Shown here in pieces: positions 33,101 through 42,670 of a DNA stretch of 64,000 bases. Made by a program: the position numbers and the translations under genes. Location of the stretch: the NCBI RefSeq assembly GCF_027580225.2, contig NC_073354.2, forward strand, positions 7,912,001-7,976,000, in the 5' to 3' direction. Under the pieces are notes generated by a model that had not been told where the DNA came from, ran no database searches, and saw nothing but the letters and a program-made list of their open reading frames with translations. The stretch's first letter is position 1; each line of letters starts with the position of its first letter. This DNA is from Misgurnus anguillicaudatus (taxonomy: Eukaryota > Chordata > Actinopteri > Cypriniformes > Cobitidae).

Positions 33101-35610
33101 AACATGGTTAAAGTTGTAACACAATTATGTGGTCATCTTAGGCTTGAACAAGAACAAATCAGTTTGGACATCGGCTCAGATGAGCTGACTCGGCATGAAA
33201 TACTGCAGTTGACTCAGTGCAGTATTGAGCGTCCAAAACAGAAGCGAGTTAGTGATCAGGATGATCATCAAAAAGTTGCCAAAGGGCAGCAAGTGGAGAT
33301 TAAGTACATGGGGTGAGTACCTTCATCATTATGAGATGTGATTAGATGTGTTTGACTGTGGGTATCAAAGCTGTCCTATAACTGAGCACTATTTGGTTCT
33401 CTGACAGTTTTCCGAACATCGGGAACACATGTTTCATGAACTCCACCCTCCAGTGCCTCCTCAATATGTCGCCGATCATGCAGGACATCATCTCCCAGCA
33501 GAAACACTGGAAGAACGAGCCTGGATCAGAAATGTTCAAGTAAAGTCTAATACTGATAAAACCTGTTTAGCCTTATATCAAAACCTTTCCTCATGTAAAC
33601 TGATAAATAAGATTCTAGTATGCATACAAATTAAATATATTTATTTCACCCCAGGGCGTTATATGACCTGCATGACACCAGAATGAAGAAGACAAGCGCC
33701 GACCAGAAAGCTCAGCTTCTGGCAACCATCAAACGTTGCATTGCCAGAAGGAATTCAGATTTTAGAGGTGATGATGAGCAGGTAGGGGAGCCTCAGTCAT
33801 GTCAACATGTTACATCGAAAATCTGTCATACCCACAAATCATTTAAATACGTTTTTTGCTCTCTTCTCTTTCCTTCTCTAAGGATGCTCATGAATTCCTT
33901 ATGACCTGCTTGGCACAACTAAATGAGGAGGCTAAGATGTGCCAGGATTCCATGAATGATTTCCATAACCCTGCAGCGCACATGGATTTTAAGATCATCC
34001 GGCTGCGCACATGCAAGACGTAATGACATCACGCAAACTCACCTGCTTACATTCATTTAAATAATGAATAATACTTTTCCTAAATATTCTTACATTTTGT
34101 ATATCTAACATTAGAAACTTTTTATTTTCCTTTTTTGTGTGTTAGCTGTGGGAATCAAAGGCACTCTCTGGAGGAACTAAACTGCCTGTCTTTGGCTATT
34201 GGTCCTCAGGGATCATTAATGGAGAGCCTCCAGCACTACTTTGCAGTAAGTGTCACTTCTGGAATAATGAAGTATTATTATATTATTGATAGTCAGTGAT
34301 TTGATTGATATTATTTTCTCAGGCATCTACATTTGAATGCCGCTGTAGTGAGTGTGGAGGTGATCAAGCCTTGGAAACTGTGCAAGTTCAGACCCTACCA
34401 AAGTACGACACCCTGTCCATCAGAGTCATCAGTTATTACTCTATACTAAATGAGCTAATTCACAACTTCTGTTCATTTTTTATTTCTCTACAGGGTTCTG
34501 GTTCTTCTTGTTACAAGGTTTGACATGTACACCCTCGAAAAAATCGATGGGTGTCTGGCAGTTCCTAAGAAGCTCAGTCTCTCCGGCTTCACAGGTACAG
34601 TTTATTAAACTCTTACAGTACACTAAAGAGTATATTTATAGACCGTGAGTAAATCTTACATGCTTTATATTATTAGAAGTCTAGAGAGTTTTATAAAACA
34701 AAAATGGCGATGTTAAACGAATGTCTTGTTGTATCTCATAACTCATGATTGAAACAATAGAAGTGCAGTGATTGTAAATGATTACTCCAAAGGAATATTT
34801 GAATCTTTTTTAAAACTTGAAGTGTGCCTTTTTGACGTAGGGTCAGACAGCAGTAAGCAGGTTTCAGATTTGTACAGCCAGCAACTTGAGGACAACCAGC
34901 ATGTAAAAATCAGCAAAGCAAATCTAGGGAGAGACACTGACCAGCATCAGGTGCAGATAGAAATAGACAGAAGAGGAGTTACATGAAAGAAATAGGGAGT
35001 GAATTGAGGAGCTCAGATGCAAAAGCCGCTAAACGTCGCCTCCGTTAAAATTAGATAATGACATTAACCAACTTTTCACCACATGTATTATACGTTCATT
35101 AAATACTTTCGCATCAAATCTTATTTATCCTGGCCTCAGGCCGTTCAGAAATGCCGGTTTGTTGGCAGAATCCGTTCAGACTCTGATAAAAATGCTCATT
35201 TACCGACGGTTTTGCATATGAGCTCTTCAATTATTATTTTAGCAAAATTTCTTCAATGTTTTCTGCATTGTATTATAATATCTCTGTTTTTCTAATAGTG
35301 GCAGACCGCAATGGGCAATGCAGCCTATAAGCTCACTGGTGTTGTCTCTCATTTGGGGCCAAGTTTGCAGTGTGGTAAGAATACTTTGACACAAAATAAT
35401 GTTTGTTCTTCATTTCTTCATCTACCTCTAAAGTTTAATTTATTTAATGAGGTCATCTGTCTTATAGGTCACTACATCAGCAACATTTCTGACCCTTGTG
35501 GAGCTGGATGGATGAAGTGTGATGATTCGACAGTAAAATCCATCAGCTGGCGAAGAGCATCCAAGAACATAGAAAAACATGGCTATATGTTTTTCTATGT
35601 GAGGAGGTAA
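15184..35610 (+). CDS. USP37-like ubiquitin carboxyl-terminal hydrolase with modular N terminus, copy 2 (19 exons)
   Basis: Exons: 15184-15322, 22077-22238, 22482-22646, 22890-23045, 29535-29690, 30669-31481, 31973-32064, 32655-32931, 33027-33063, 33142-33312, 33408-33539, 33655-33781, 33883-34019, 34146-34245, 34323-34402, 34494-34594, 34841-34950, 35299-35374, 35468-35610. All introns are GT-AG and phases match throughout, giving about 1057 residues. Residues 1-259 are five related modules, 260-530 a repeat-rich exon, about 571-581 a run of 11 lysines. The peptidase starts near 723: Cys box GNTCFMNSTLQCLL (C731), DAHEFL (810-815), zinc-ribbon cysteines C853/C856 and C896/C899, His box GHYIS (H1012) and WMKCDD (D1029/1030). 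The catalytic triad is intact. The finger-to-His-box distance is short, so the UIM-bearing insert of USP37 is absent. Expected role: nuclear or cytosolic deubiquitinase; substrates unknown. Exon 17's donor (CAG|gtgcag) is the least certain junction. Confidence 0.85.
15323..16507. other. First part of USP intron 1
   Basis: AT-rich intronic DNA. Short open frames on the minus strand (15665-15874, 15808-16023) have no domain or splice support. I see no gene. Confidence 0.6.
17079..17124 (+). repeat. Fish LINE/SINE 3'-tail-like fragment
   Basis: The sequence ctttggataaaagcgtctgc followed by a run of taaatg-type repeats is the 3'-tail motif found on many fish L2-type LINEs and their SINEs. Only the tail is recognisable here. 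Confidence 0.45.
17150..17686 (-). CDS. Possible two-exon coding fragment of unknown protein
   Basis: A minus-strand exon candidate at 17686-17453 follows a strong pyrimidine tract (ctctttttttaaag on that strand) and could end at a GAA|gtaggc donor, giving 78 codons with balanced composition (NAAVILITIKVV, DSEQQC, EVEFIRSFLYPE). A second open stretch at 17362-17150 contains AYVKCRHNPGRKLRWC. I do not recognise a family. It lies antisense inside USP intron 1 and between the long inverted repeats, so it may belong to a mobile element. It may be non-coding. Confidence 0.25.
18094..19031. mobile_element. MITE split by a minisatellite
   Basis: It starts gggtggtttcccgaacaggg and ends ccctgtccgggaaaccgcccc, inverted ends. 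The interior matches the uninterrupted copy at 43085-43309 (ggccttagtttaatt, gatgtattttaagac, cagtgcaagttgttttcag). The minisatellite at 18144-18840 interrupts it between actagtcacta and ggccttag. Confidence 0.8.
18144..18840. repeat. GCTGGT-type minisatellite with inverted ends
   Basis: About 700 bp of imperfect repeats of atgctggt/ttagctggtg units with a higher-order repeat of about 180 bp: the block from ttcactagcaaaccagcacc recurs near 18421, 18594 and 18770. The ends are inverted (ctgctgaaaaaacagcat on the left, atgctgtttttcagctggg on the right), so the array behaves as a mobile repeat. It has no spacer diversity. Confidence 0.85.
19377..20433. other. USP intron 1, AT-rich
   Basis: No gene. 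A short piece near 20005-20035 (ttttggaaccaatcttttcat) resembles the end of the nested element at 8502-9520. Confidence 0.5.
20434..21570. mobile_element. Non-autonomous hAT element, 1137 bp, perfect 8-bp target duplication
   Basis: It begins tagagctgcacgattctg and ends attaatcgtgcagctcta. The direct repeat CTACAGCC flanks it at 20426-20433 and 21571-21578. Subterminal inverted atcacgatt motifs are present at both ends. No transposase is encoded; the 97-codon frame at 21157-21450 has no domain. It sits in USP intron 1. Confidence 0.9.
22077..23045 (+). repeat. Tandem array of three exon-intron units (USP exons 2-4)
   Basis: Exons 22077-22238 (54 codons), 22482-22646 (55) and 22890-23045 (52) are homologous, as are the introns between them; starts are spaced 405 and 408 bases. 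Each exon is phase 1-1, so loss or gain of a unit keeps the frame. The module reads roughly VxQNTIL...LVTxSGVRDVxRR, then SNISTPAA and a DDEEWSPEG-like end. Exon 5 (29535-29690) is a fourth unit and exon 1 (GSGARDARRKSRNSAPA) is a recognisable fifth. The module is basic in its middle and acidic at its end; I do not recognise it as a named domain. Confidence 0.88.
23291..23455 (+). repeat. DIRS left inverted terminal repeat
   Basis: It is the reverse complement of 29281-29444 with almost no visible mismatch. It includes a TATATAAGG box near 23421, likely part of the element's promoter. The outermost 46 bases (23245-23290) are not shared with the other end but are mirrored in the internal complementary region. 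Confidence 0.93.
23523..23629. repeat. DIRS internal complementary region (circle-junction template)
   Basis: 23523-23577 is the reverse complement of the element's left extremity (from 23245), and 23578-23629 equals the minus-strand sequence starting at the right extremity (29467). The join GAGAC|GTTCCC at 23577/23578 therefore spells the two ends head to tail, as expected for the template that lets DIRS elements form a closed circle before tyrosine-recombinase integration. Confidence 0.92.
23630..24131. other. DIRS non-coding stretch between the recombinase and the internal complementary region
   Basis: No continuing frame. It contains direct-repeat-like acccta/ctaaaacgcca motifs near the internal complementary region. 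The minus-strand 128-codon frame here has no domain. Confidence 0.6.
24132..25330 (-). CDS. DIRS tyrosine recombinase
   Basis: The frame is open far upstream (to 27386), but only about the last 400 codons look like protein; upstream it is the shadow of the RT frame. The N-terminal SAM-like region is APSTRRAYALKWNLFVTWC. Catalytic residues of the phage-integrase fold are visible: the first Arg in ASVKRIGDLH, HxxR in RAHSTRSVAS, and the nucleophilic Tyr in FIRFYNV. The set is complete. The enzyme joins the circular cDNA to the target without making a target duplication. It overlaps the end of the RT/RNase H frame in another frame, usual for DIRS. The exact start is not decidable. Confidence 0.9.
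25187..27961 (-). CDS. DIRS reverse transcriptase / RNase H
   Basis: The frame is open for 924 codons, but the first part (27961-27540) lies under the gag-like frame and is probably not its own protein; recognisable sequence begins about 26990. RT motifs in order: FIVPKKGGGLRPILDLR, IDLKDAYFHV, LPFGLSLSPRVF and the catalytic YLDD in ILAYLDDWLI. RNase H follows: VHTDASDTGWGA, the CRELWA Glu, and VRSDNTATVAYINRQGG. LNTAADALSR is the conserved RNase H end motif. The frame ends at 25187 and overlaps the recombinase. It copies element RNA into cDNA. No stop or frameshift is seen. Confidence 0.93.
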   Translation of the reverse strand: MLRRSRHRRSVVRCPRWWSRNAICGSVWPTCRMQRRTSSWMRPCPRQACSASRWSRLPSSSPPPRSRRKRSLRSCPGASDLHLAPQRRRPRLLLAEGTLRRLPPPPPLERLLDHGEGTAVGSPPRPHHPLPVANGNRSGPETGDLELDGITLRETVTAPLLPPVEGRVENLLFRFVSVPPASQPAPTKPQKECIPIPSPGLQRIERDVSGQSDALPPSPLSPVGVLRSSSSPLRRPDHQQPLRSLRPQLRRPDDRLPQRAQVSVTHTHTVDAYAVTADAPAVPPVPPRCPAAGTPVVPLIPLVRSLGAWLQLPSPSRWVLRTIRLGYEIQFNRHTPKFAGIRFTTVKASVAHVLRAEVEVLLAKDAIEPIPLTEMRSGFYSPYFIVPKKGGGLRPILDLRVLNKSLQKRSFRMITPKQIFSAIRPQDWFAAIDLKDAYFHVSILPRHRPFLRFAFEGRAYQYKVLPFGLSLSPRVFTKVVEAALKPLRESGVRILAYLDDWLIIAHSRRTLCEHRDLTLQHLARLGLRVNWEKSKLCPTQRISFLGMELDSIDLSARLTEERVQSILTCLGSFRGKNAVPLKQFQRLLGRMAAAAAVTPLGLLHMRPLQRWLHDRVPRRAWRAGIHRVTITPACRLTFPPWSDPAFLRAGVSMRQVSRHAVVHTDASDTGWGATYDELTASGVWTAPQLHWHINCRELWAVYLGLVRFAQELRGKDVLVRSDNTATVAYINRQGGLRSRHLSHLARHLLLWSQKHLRSLRAIYIPGSLNTAADALSRAARPGEWRLHPQTVQLIWRKFGRAQIDLFASPNNTHCRLFYSLTEGSLGVDALAHSWPRGLRKYAFPPVSLIAQILCKVRQDEESLLMIAPYWTTRNWFPELMLLATAPPWRIPLRKDLLSQGGGTLWHPRPDLWDLHVWSLSARKV
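27540..28988 (-). CDS. DIRS gag-like protein
   Basis: I chose the ATG at 28988 (MAFRPCDLGCGKYM) because upstream residues have only a TTG start. The N terminus has a cysteine-rich zinc-binding motif (CDLGC, ERCLSCLG, GKCSHCENM), followed by an acidic/Ser-Pro middle and a basic Arg/Pro/Ala C terminus ending GKRKSKRP. Position and make-up match the first frame of fish DIRS elements, which acts as nucleocapsid-like RNA-binding protein. About 483 residues, uninterrupted. The downstream RT uses another frame and overlaps the end. Confidence 0.8.
   Translation of the reverse strand: MAFRPCDLGCGKYMGPKDGHERCLSCLGIEHAEAAFAGGKCSHCENMSLVDLRRRLSFLREKRNPRPTSSDRRHGAAVKLSKDDLRITVLNRAGDSSSASQPPHPQPVDAPMETSESCSTMSVGSVVPPSGSTETAASEGGPSTSEDLDVLPPSGRVVTPDFDPEMVAVLSRAAETVGLEWVHPPQPEPSRLDDWFFGAARVSQPSPPVPFFPEVHEELTRTWRSPYSTRLRPFQPSPLTSLTDGAAKGYTGIPPVERAVVMQLCPATASTWKDRPALPSRACRQSSGLTGAAYHACGEAASALHAMALLQVHQAKALRDLHEGGHDSPVLSELRAATDLALRATKVTAQAIGRAMSTMVVQERHLWLCLADMSDAEKNKFLDAPVSQAGLFGESVESFAQQFSAAQKQTEAIAQIMPRRKRPASRPPAPAAPSAPRRGHPPAAASAPPARTSSRPRRGNSRRQPAPPAPPASRGKRKSKRP
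29281..29444 (-). repeat. DIRS right inverted terminal repeat
   Basis: Mirror of 23291-23455; on the minus strand it is the 5' end of the element. It is followed outward by 23 bases (29445-29467) that also appear at 23578 in the internal complementary region. Confidence 0.93.
29535..29690 (+). repeat. USP exon 5, fourth unit of the exon-module array
   Basis: 52 codons, phase 1-1, with the same STTAHGLVTSSG and RRLNISTPAAS core as exons 3 and 4. The flanking intron sequence upstream of the exon is homologous to that upstream of exons 2-4, so DIRS integrated into an already amplified array. Confidence 0.88.
30235..30604. mobile_element. MITE in USP intron 5
   Basis: It starts ttaaaggtgcattaaagcga and ends tcgcttagagcgcctttaa, imperfect inverted ends. 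There is no coding. A purine-rich stretch (gggagggggaggagg) lies inside. Confidence 0.6.
30770..31470 (+). repeat. ~70-codon tandem repeat inside USP exon 6
   Basis: About three and a half copies of a 210-base unit in frame. Each unit reads roughly ADPxxGPFDPEPRAQRDQT, then TGPSDLKPRA, then an FGLEPAGHEEPVYC-type block and SLEKTVLQEEA. It is rich in Pro, Asp, Glu and Gln and likely disordered. Exact multiples of three keep the reading frame. No named domain is recognised. Confidence 0.85.
32173..32436. mobile_element. MITE with perfect 18-bp inverted ends in a USP intron
   Basis: ttaaagggacacaaggca at the left is exactly inverted as tgccttgtgtccctttaa at the right. It is 264 bp, non-coding, between USP exons 7 and 8. 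Confidence 0.8.
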
Positions 35611-38600
35611 ATAACCTCTCATTGTTTTGATCCTTACTCATATTTAACTTTGATATAAACTTTAAAATATTCTGTATTTTGTGTTTCAGCTAAAGCAGTA
35701 ACCAATAAAGCAGTGTCAGCAGACAGAACTTGTTGCATGACCATTATTAATAAAAAAATAACTAAATAAATATTTTAAATAAATAAAGACTTTAACTTAA
35801 ACTGACTTGACTAAACTGACTATTCAATACGACAAAAATCACAGCACTTCAATACACTGACAAACACAGGATAAATTCTACAATTAACAAGACTGGATTA
35901 TAGGATTACAAGTGATACAAGCGATCAACACATCAAACAAAGTAACACAGACGAATCGACACTGAACAGAACACACAAGGGCATTAAATAAGGGAACAAA
36001 TCATGAGGCAACAGGGGAAGGACATGAAACACTGACAGGTTAATTAATCAGGAAACAAGTGTGCGGGGTACAAGATGAGACAGGAGAGCACATGGCCTGG
36101 CACTGGACTAGGGAACTGCGTAACAGTGCCACCCCTCAGACCACTGGGGCAACCTCAGTAACTCAGCTAATCTCACACAGACAGACTTCAGACTTGAGGC
36201 ATAAGGTTTAATCCACATTGTACAGCTTATTTTATTTCAGTATTTTGATACAGTATCACACATCTTGTCAGTATTGGTGTTATCCTTCCTCTAATGATGC
36301 TTAAACTTTTACATATACTTTTATGTTTTTTTTAGGTAGAGCTGGCAGAAGTGGAAACCAGGCGGAACCACAAAGCTGCCAAATTCTCAGAAGGAGGAGC
36401 CTGGTGAACCAAGAGGGGTGGAGGATCAGGGCACAGCCAAATCTGGAGCGGAAAGAGGAGCAATGACAGCGAGAGTTAATGTTGTCAGTGCACTGTGAAT
36501 AAACTACTCGAAGAGGGTCCACTGTTTTGGACACAGGCTTCATTGCCATTGGTAAGCAATTTTAGTGCTTTAAAGCCCGATTTAGAGTCGTGCAAAAGCT
36601 CTACGCCGAAGGTTATCCGTAGCCTCTGCGTACGAATAAAAACAAAGTCTTGAAAACAAAGATGAGCCAAGTTGAGGAGTGATTTAACTCAAACTGCAAC
36701 AAAAGTCGTTGTTTATTTACTTCCATCACTGCTGGTCAAATCATATACAATAAGTTGCTGTTTCTTCTTCATTTGTGCAAAGCTTCTTCTTTGACGGTCG
36801 CGCTACTACTGTGGTTACACGCATGGATACTGCCTACCAGCGGTCTGCGCGTGTGTTTGCACGTCGACGCAGACGATGACGCAAAAGTATAAATGAAAAC
36901 CGACGCGGAACCTACGCCGTCGCGGCTACGCCGTAGGACCTTCGCACAACTATAACGAGCCCTTAAAGTGTAAGTAAACTAGACCTTGTATGTGTTGAGA
37001 TGTTTAAAAATCCAAAACAGAACAATGAAAATAAGAAAAGCTGCTGCTATATATATGTGTAATTAAATACAAGTAATAAAATAAATGTAAATGTATATAT
37101 TTACATTCAATTATAATATACAATACATTTTTATACAGGATTATGGCCTGGTTTAACAGACAAGGCTTAGCTAAAGCCAGGACTAGGCCTTAAACACATT
37201 AAGATGTTTAAGCATCTTTTATAAACATGCCTTAGATAAGGAAGTTACTGATGTGTATCTTGAGACAAATCAATGGCACTTGCATATTTTACAATCTTTC
37301 AGTGCAAGTTATTTTCACCTCAAACATGTGTCTAAGTCTAGGCCTCAAGCCTTTTCTGTGAAACTGGGGGTATATACCTGTATTAAAATGTCTTACTTGC
37401 ACACTTTAAGGTAGTGTGCACACCAAAGCGTTTACGCCGGTGTATGTTTTCAATTGTTTCCAATGGAAGCTCTGCGCTTTTCAAAAAAGCCAGCAGTTGC
37501 CGTTTTTTTTAGCCGCGCTAAAAGTGGGAGAGTGCCGAGAGTTAAAAAAATATTCAACTTTGGGTGAAAAGCTCAGCTCGTCAATGTCAGTTCTCACACA
37601 GCCGTCCAGTCACAGTGAAGGAGGGGCGGTATAAACATCACAACAACCAACTGGCGCATCGTTTAACGACTGATAAACAAAGCAGAGGTATCACAGCAAC
37701 CAAAGCACTCAGCTGAAAAAATCTGGCAGTCGGCATCGGCCTGGTGTTTTCAGCTGCATTTAAAAGCTTTGATGTGCACACCTCCTTAAAGGCGGGGTGC
37801 ACGATCTCTGAAAGCCAGTATTGACATTTGAAATCACCTAAACTAACACGGCCCTACCCCAATAGGACCTTTTTTGATAGACCCGACCCACACACAGAGG
37901 CGCGGGAAGATATTTTCGGTAGGGGGTGCTGGGGTGCGGCTGCGGTAGAGTCTTTAGATTCTCTGCCAGGTTCGTTATTTTCTGCTACTATCCTCTGGCC
38001 GGGCCGGACCGTTGATTAAGCATATTTTTTATCATTACTTTATTAGCCTCATTGGGTGGGGAGAAAACTATGCCATATTATGAGAAATATTATATATAGA
38101 CTATATTTAGGCCAAAGTAACAAATGTGTCCAAAAAGTTACACAAATGACAACATGATTTGTAAAAGTTACAAAATGCAACGCGAGTCATGTGCGGAGAC
38201 TCCTCTGGCACGCATCACGCACCCGGTCTACTGCTGTTCTTTATGGTGTAGAAAAAGAGAAAAACAGGAGAATTAACTTTAAGCAAGTTTGGAGGAATGT
38301 CGGAGGTATGGAACCAGTTATACATTCTCACTCGTGCCAGTAGCCTACTCCGCCTTTGTTGTCCTTTGCTTAAGTTTTTATATTTATAAATTTTAACATG
38401 GAAACTTTATTGACATCACTCATGTTAAGGCAATTAGTGGACCTTTCAATTTACGGGTTTCATTTAATTCTATTTTTTAAACGTCAATGTAATATTTTTG
38501 TTTCGGTTTGCAATGCCTCCTGCACAGCGGTGTAAAAATAAGATATTTTTCGACTTTAAAATAAAAACATCATATCCTTAATTGTTGGAATATATTCCAT

Positions 38601-38655
38601 ATGTATTAATTTGGATTTATAGATGTTTAACATTAAAATCAATACATGGGAATAA
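34832..38655 (+). repeat. Segmental duplication, copy 2
   Basis: Counterpart of 1-4035 at an offset of about 34.8 kb, same orientation. It contains the last three USP exons, the poly(A) signal at 35704-35709, a Gypsy LTR relic (about 35760-36140), a possible 3' exon (36336-36503), and MITEs at about 36567-36966, 37147-37370 and 37404-37791. The right breakpoint is close to 38655. Confidence 0.93.
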
Positions 38656-41600
38656 TTTTAATACATTTTTTAAATACCCATCACTCTTAAATGCGCATGT
38701 TCCTTATTGTACATCGAGGCTTTACAATTTAGTTCCTTTCATGTCGTTTAAATAATTTAATTGTCTTTTTTACTTTAAATGTTCTGTTACATTTACATGT
38801 GCGTTAAACATCGCGAAACAATTTGGACATATTTTTAAATAGTTTTTGAAAAGATTACCTTTTTCTGATATGTGAGTCATTTGGAGAAATAACGCTAGTC
38901 CTCGGGACTTTTAGGCTGTGTGATTGAAAAAAATAAAAAATTCTCTTCTGAGACATTGCGAAGCTGATAGATAGGCTACAGATAGCCTAGTATTTCGTTC
39001 TATGTGACTGTGAGGGTACGTGCGTGTGTGTTATGCTTATACGTATACGCAGCTTATCAGCTGAATCGCAATCACGTCGTCAAAACAAATCTGATTGGCT
39101 AATACACACTAAAATAAATTAAATCATTTTAAAATTACTAAATTAATAATTCTCTCTTCATCACACAGCCCAAACATGACATACAAAATGTCTTGGAACA
39201 GTAACAAACAACAATCAGAGATAAATAAGCTATAATTTTAAATCTTTGCCACCAGGGGGTGCTGCAGCACCCCCACTTCCCGCGCCCATGCCCACACATA
39301 CGCAACCCAGACAACGATGTTGTTTAGTAGACACGCACCTTACTGCTGATTGGCTACAAGTGTGTTTTGGTACTCGGCCAACTCCCTTTTCCAAAGCATT
39401 TCTCAAAAAGCGTGCACCCTGCCTCAAATGTTTAAATTGACTGAAAATGCTTTTTAATGTTTGTGTATTTAAATGTTTTCCAGAAAGAGCATGCAGGATC
39501 CTAGAATAGACAAAGCCAGTGTTTGCAAGAAAGTCGTCGCTGCATTTTCCAGAAGCTGGAAGAAGATAAAAGGCACTTTAGGACCAGCGCTATACATTTA
39601 TTTATTTCTCAGTCCGCCACAAAAATTAAAATTGGCCACAACAAATAGATGTTTGCACATCTCATTTATCACTACCTCAGTCTCGCATGACAGTTTCGTT
39701 TCAAACACCGTGGCGTCAGTCGACGTGGCGTCATCGGGTACTACGTACTGCACCCAGTGGAAAAGCTCCCAAAAGTAAGCTGACCCGACTCAAACTAAAC
39801 CAAACTGTGGGGTACTATGCAAAGAAAAAGCGCCATAAGCTCTTTTTCCACTGACTGATTAAATGTCACTCACACCTGTAGTGAAATCAACGTTACTGTT
39901 TCAAAACGAGTTCCACTTTATGAATGTATAAGAGGGTAAAGTGAACAACATCAAAAACTGTGCAGCTGACTAACTTGAAGTTAGTGTTGGTGCTGAAACA
40001 AACACATTTTTTGTTTCCTGCTAAGTGAAATCATCAGCAGGCATGCAAAGACACTGCACGTGATGCAGGTATTCTGAAGAAATGGATTATAAAAATAAAT
40101 TGATCTTTGTTCTCTGGATCAGTGTCATTTCAGGATAGATCATTTGCTGGTTCATGTCGAGTTTTAAAAAAGCATCACCGCTGTAAACACATTGACACTG
40201 TCAGACACTTTAAAGAGCGTAGACGATGTCATCGCATCAGGAGCTGACTTTAGGAATAGAAAAGTTAAAGTTTCTATTTAAAGTCAAAGAGCAAACAAAC
40301 AGGAGTTTAAACAATGCTGTTATGTGTATTTGGTATAATACAATGTGTTTGCATGTTTTATGGTTTGCAACATACCGTACATTTTGGTAGCTCCAGATTT
40401 CACTCTCTTCCTAAAATACACGGACTTGAAAAGCAAATAGAAACAGACATTGCCAGTCCTGTGCTAAATAATAATTGATTATTTACTTTGGGACAGAAGT
40501 TACCCCTGCCTGCAGTCTCTGATAGGCATGTGACCCACAGAATGATACAGGTGAAGCACATAATTCATTAGGTGATACCCATTTGATGAACACAGATATG
40601 GTCAGAGATTTCCTATTATAATTGGGTACATAATGAAATAAATGCATTATAAATATATATTTCATAGTATAATTTTTATTTCTCAAACATGCACTTCTGA
40701 TTCAAAGCCTCCTCTTTAAATTTGATCTATAGTTGGTCTTTCTCTAAATCACCTATTTTCTTTAAAAATAGGCTTTTGCAGCTACTTTCCTGAGCTATCA
40801 TTTTTGAGGCAAAGGGAAATGTAATCTTCGGATATGATGAAATGATACAGGACATATTATAACATTTAGAGGAAGTTACTATGGGCACTAATGTAACATT
40901 TCCATTCTACACTTGTCACACATATCTTAATTGTCCAATGCAAATGAATGATCTTTCTTAGTGTAGTGTACTAAAAAGTATTACACAAAATTACTGAAAA
41001 TATGTAAGGACTGTAAGGAAGCTTTTACAATTAAAAGAGGACTATCAAACAGGAAGGTGATACAGTTTCATACAATGAAAAGTCCAAAGAATAAACAGGG
41101 TCACCCAAAGGAGCAGAAGTTAAATAAGTACAATATAGTGTATATATAAATATGTGTATTTTGGACTTAATTAAATGGGGCAGAATGGGTTTGTATTAAT
41201 TAATTTATTTATTTATTTGTAAACAAGCATTTCTAAGCCAATCCTTAAACGTTAATTTTGCCAGATATCATTGGTTTATAACAGGGGTTGTGAGCAAGTG
41301 CTACGACAATGGAAAAAACAATCTGGAGGGCTACTTTTTTGATATAGTCTTTTTAAAACTTTTTTATTTTGCTTGTTTAATCATTGTTTAAAATGTTAAC
41401 ATACATAAAAGAGGCCAAACAATGTATAAAATGTGTAATAATTCATTATTAAAATTGAGGCTATTGGTAGATTGTGCTTTGGTGGACAACTCATAGACTC
41501 CTGAAGGATTTTGTGTATATTTCTTTCATGCGTAATCAATGTCTGATGCGTAACGTTGCAACTGTGCCCTGATGTTATATGTCTGCAGTGAAGGTGTGAA

Positions 41601-42480
41601 CCAAATGGCCTATAGAAACTGATCAGTGTGAATAACAAAGAATCACCATTCCTCAGTGTAGACTGCTCGGTAGACCAATCTCCTATAGGAGGTCCCAACA
41701 GGTTTCTATTTTTTAGGCCTTTTGTTATCATGTATAAAGTTCTGTCCCATTATAGACAGAACTTTGGGTTAAAAATGTAGAAGGTTGACACAACAACATC
41801 GCTCCTGAAGAACTGTGCTACATAAGAACCTTCATTAAATCACTTTTCCCCACTTTTTGTTGGCGAGCCATGAAAGACCGAGCAGCCAAGTTCAAGAAAA
41901 TCTAACACTCGCGAGCATGATTTTGGAGACCACTGGTTTATAATGTTCTTTCTAATTTAAAAACTTTCTGCCATTTCCATGGTGACTCGTGAAATCTGTG
42001 ATCCATTGACAATGCCTTTATGTTGTTACTCTGAGCGTGTTAACTCTGGGTTACTTTGAGCAGGTTGACGGAACTAACTCTTAAACTGTGTTTTGGAATC
42101 AACATACCCCAAGTAAGCAAGTTTTGGGATGATCAACCAAGTGTTCAGGGTTAATTAACCCTGCATTCTGGAATAAACCCCTGATGACCCAGACCTAACC
42201 AAAACAATCAAACAAACCATTCTGGAGTACCTGAACACTAACAGAAGACTCTGTGGATGAGCTGTTTCCACTCTACCTCAGGGAGGGGAGTCTCTAAACC
42301 AGTGGTCTTCAACATGTTGTTGCCCGCACCGAGTTTGTGAGGTGCCCGCTAAACCACATTCTATTAATAGGCTCAATTGTAATATTGAATTATTACATAT
42401 TGACTTCTTTTATGCATGTTAACATTTTAAACAATGATAAAACATATCAATAAGTAAAATAAAATAAAATCAACAAATAA
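38656..42480. other. Gene-poor intergenic DNA
   Basis: I see no spliced gene, RNA gene or clear mobile-element ends. The 101-codon frame at 39473-39778 and the 111-codon minus frame at 41396-41731 have no domain, no splice context and ordinary AT-rich composition, so I leave them out as genes. Parts of 39700-39860 resemble a dispersed fish repeat (gtggaaaagc, aaagcgccataagc). Confidence 0.55.
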
Positions 42481-42499
42481 AACAAAAACATTTTGAGTA

Positions 42500-42670
42500 G
42501 ACTATATCACAAAAGTAGCCATCCAGATCTGTGTGGAGTTTGCATGTTCTCCCTGTGTCAGTGTGGTTTACTCCGGGACGGGTACTCTGGTTTCCTCCCA
42601 ACTGGAGATGCCAAATTGCCCCTCCTCCAATGTGTGTATGGATTAACCAGTTTTTGCCATGATGATTTAG
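42500..42670. repeat. Dispersed fish repeat fragment
   Basis: The string gtgtggagtttgcatgttct, followed by ccctgtgtcagtgtgg and ggtttcctccca, is a very common interspersed sequence in fish genomes. Ends are not defined and the overlapping small frames are not genes. Confidence 0.45.

Noticed and set aside
39473..39778. 101-codon frame as a small gene
   Set aside because: No splice or promoter context and no recognisable motif; part of it is dispersed repeat sequence.
41396..41731. 111-codon minus-strand frame
   Set aside because: Composition is like surrounding non-coding DNA and there is no motif, splice site or conserved start.
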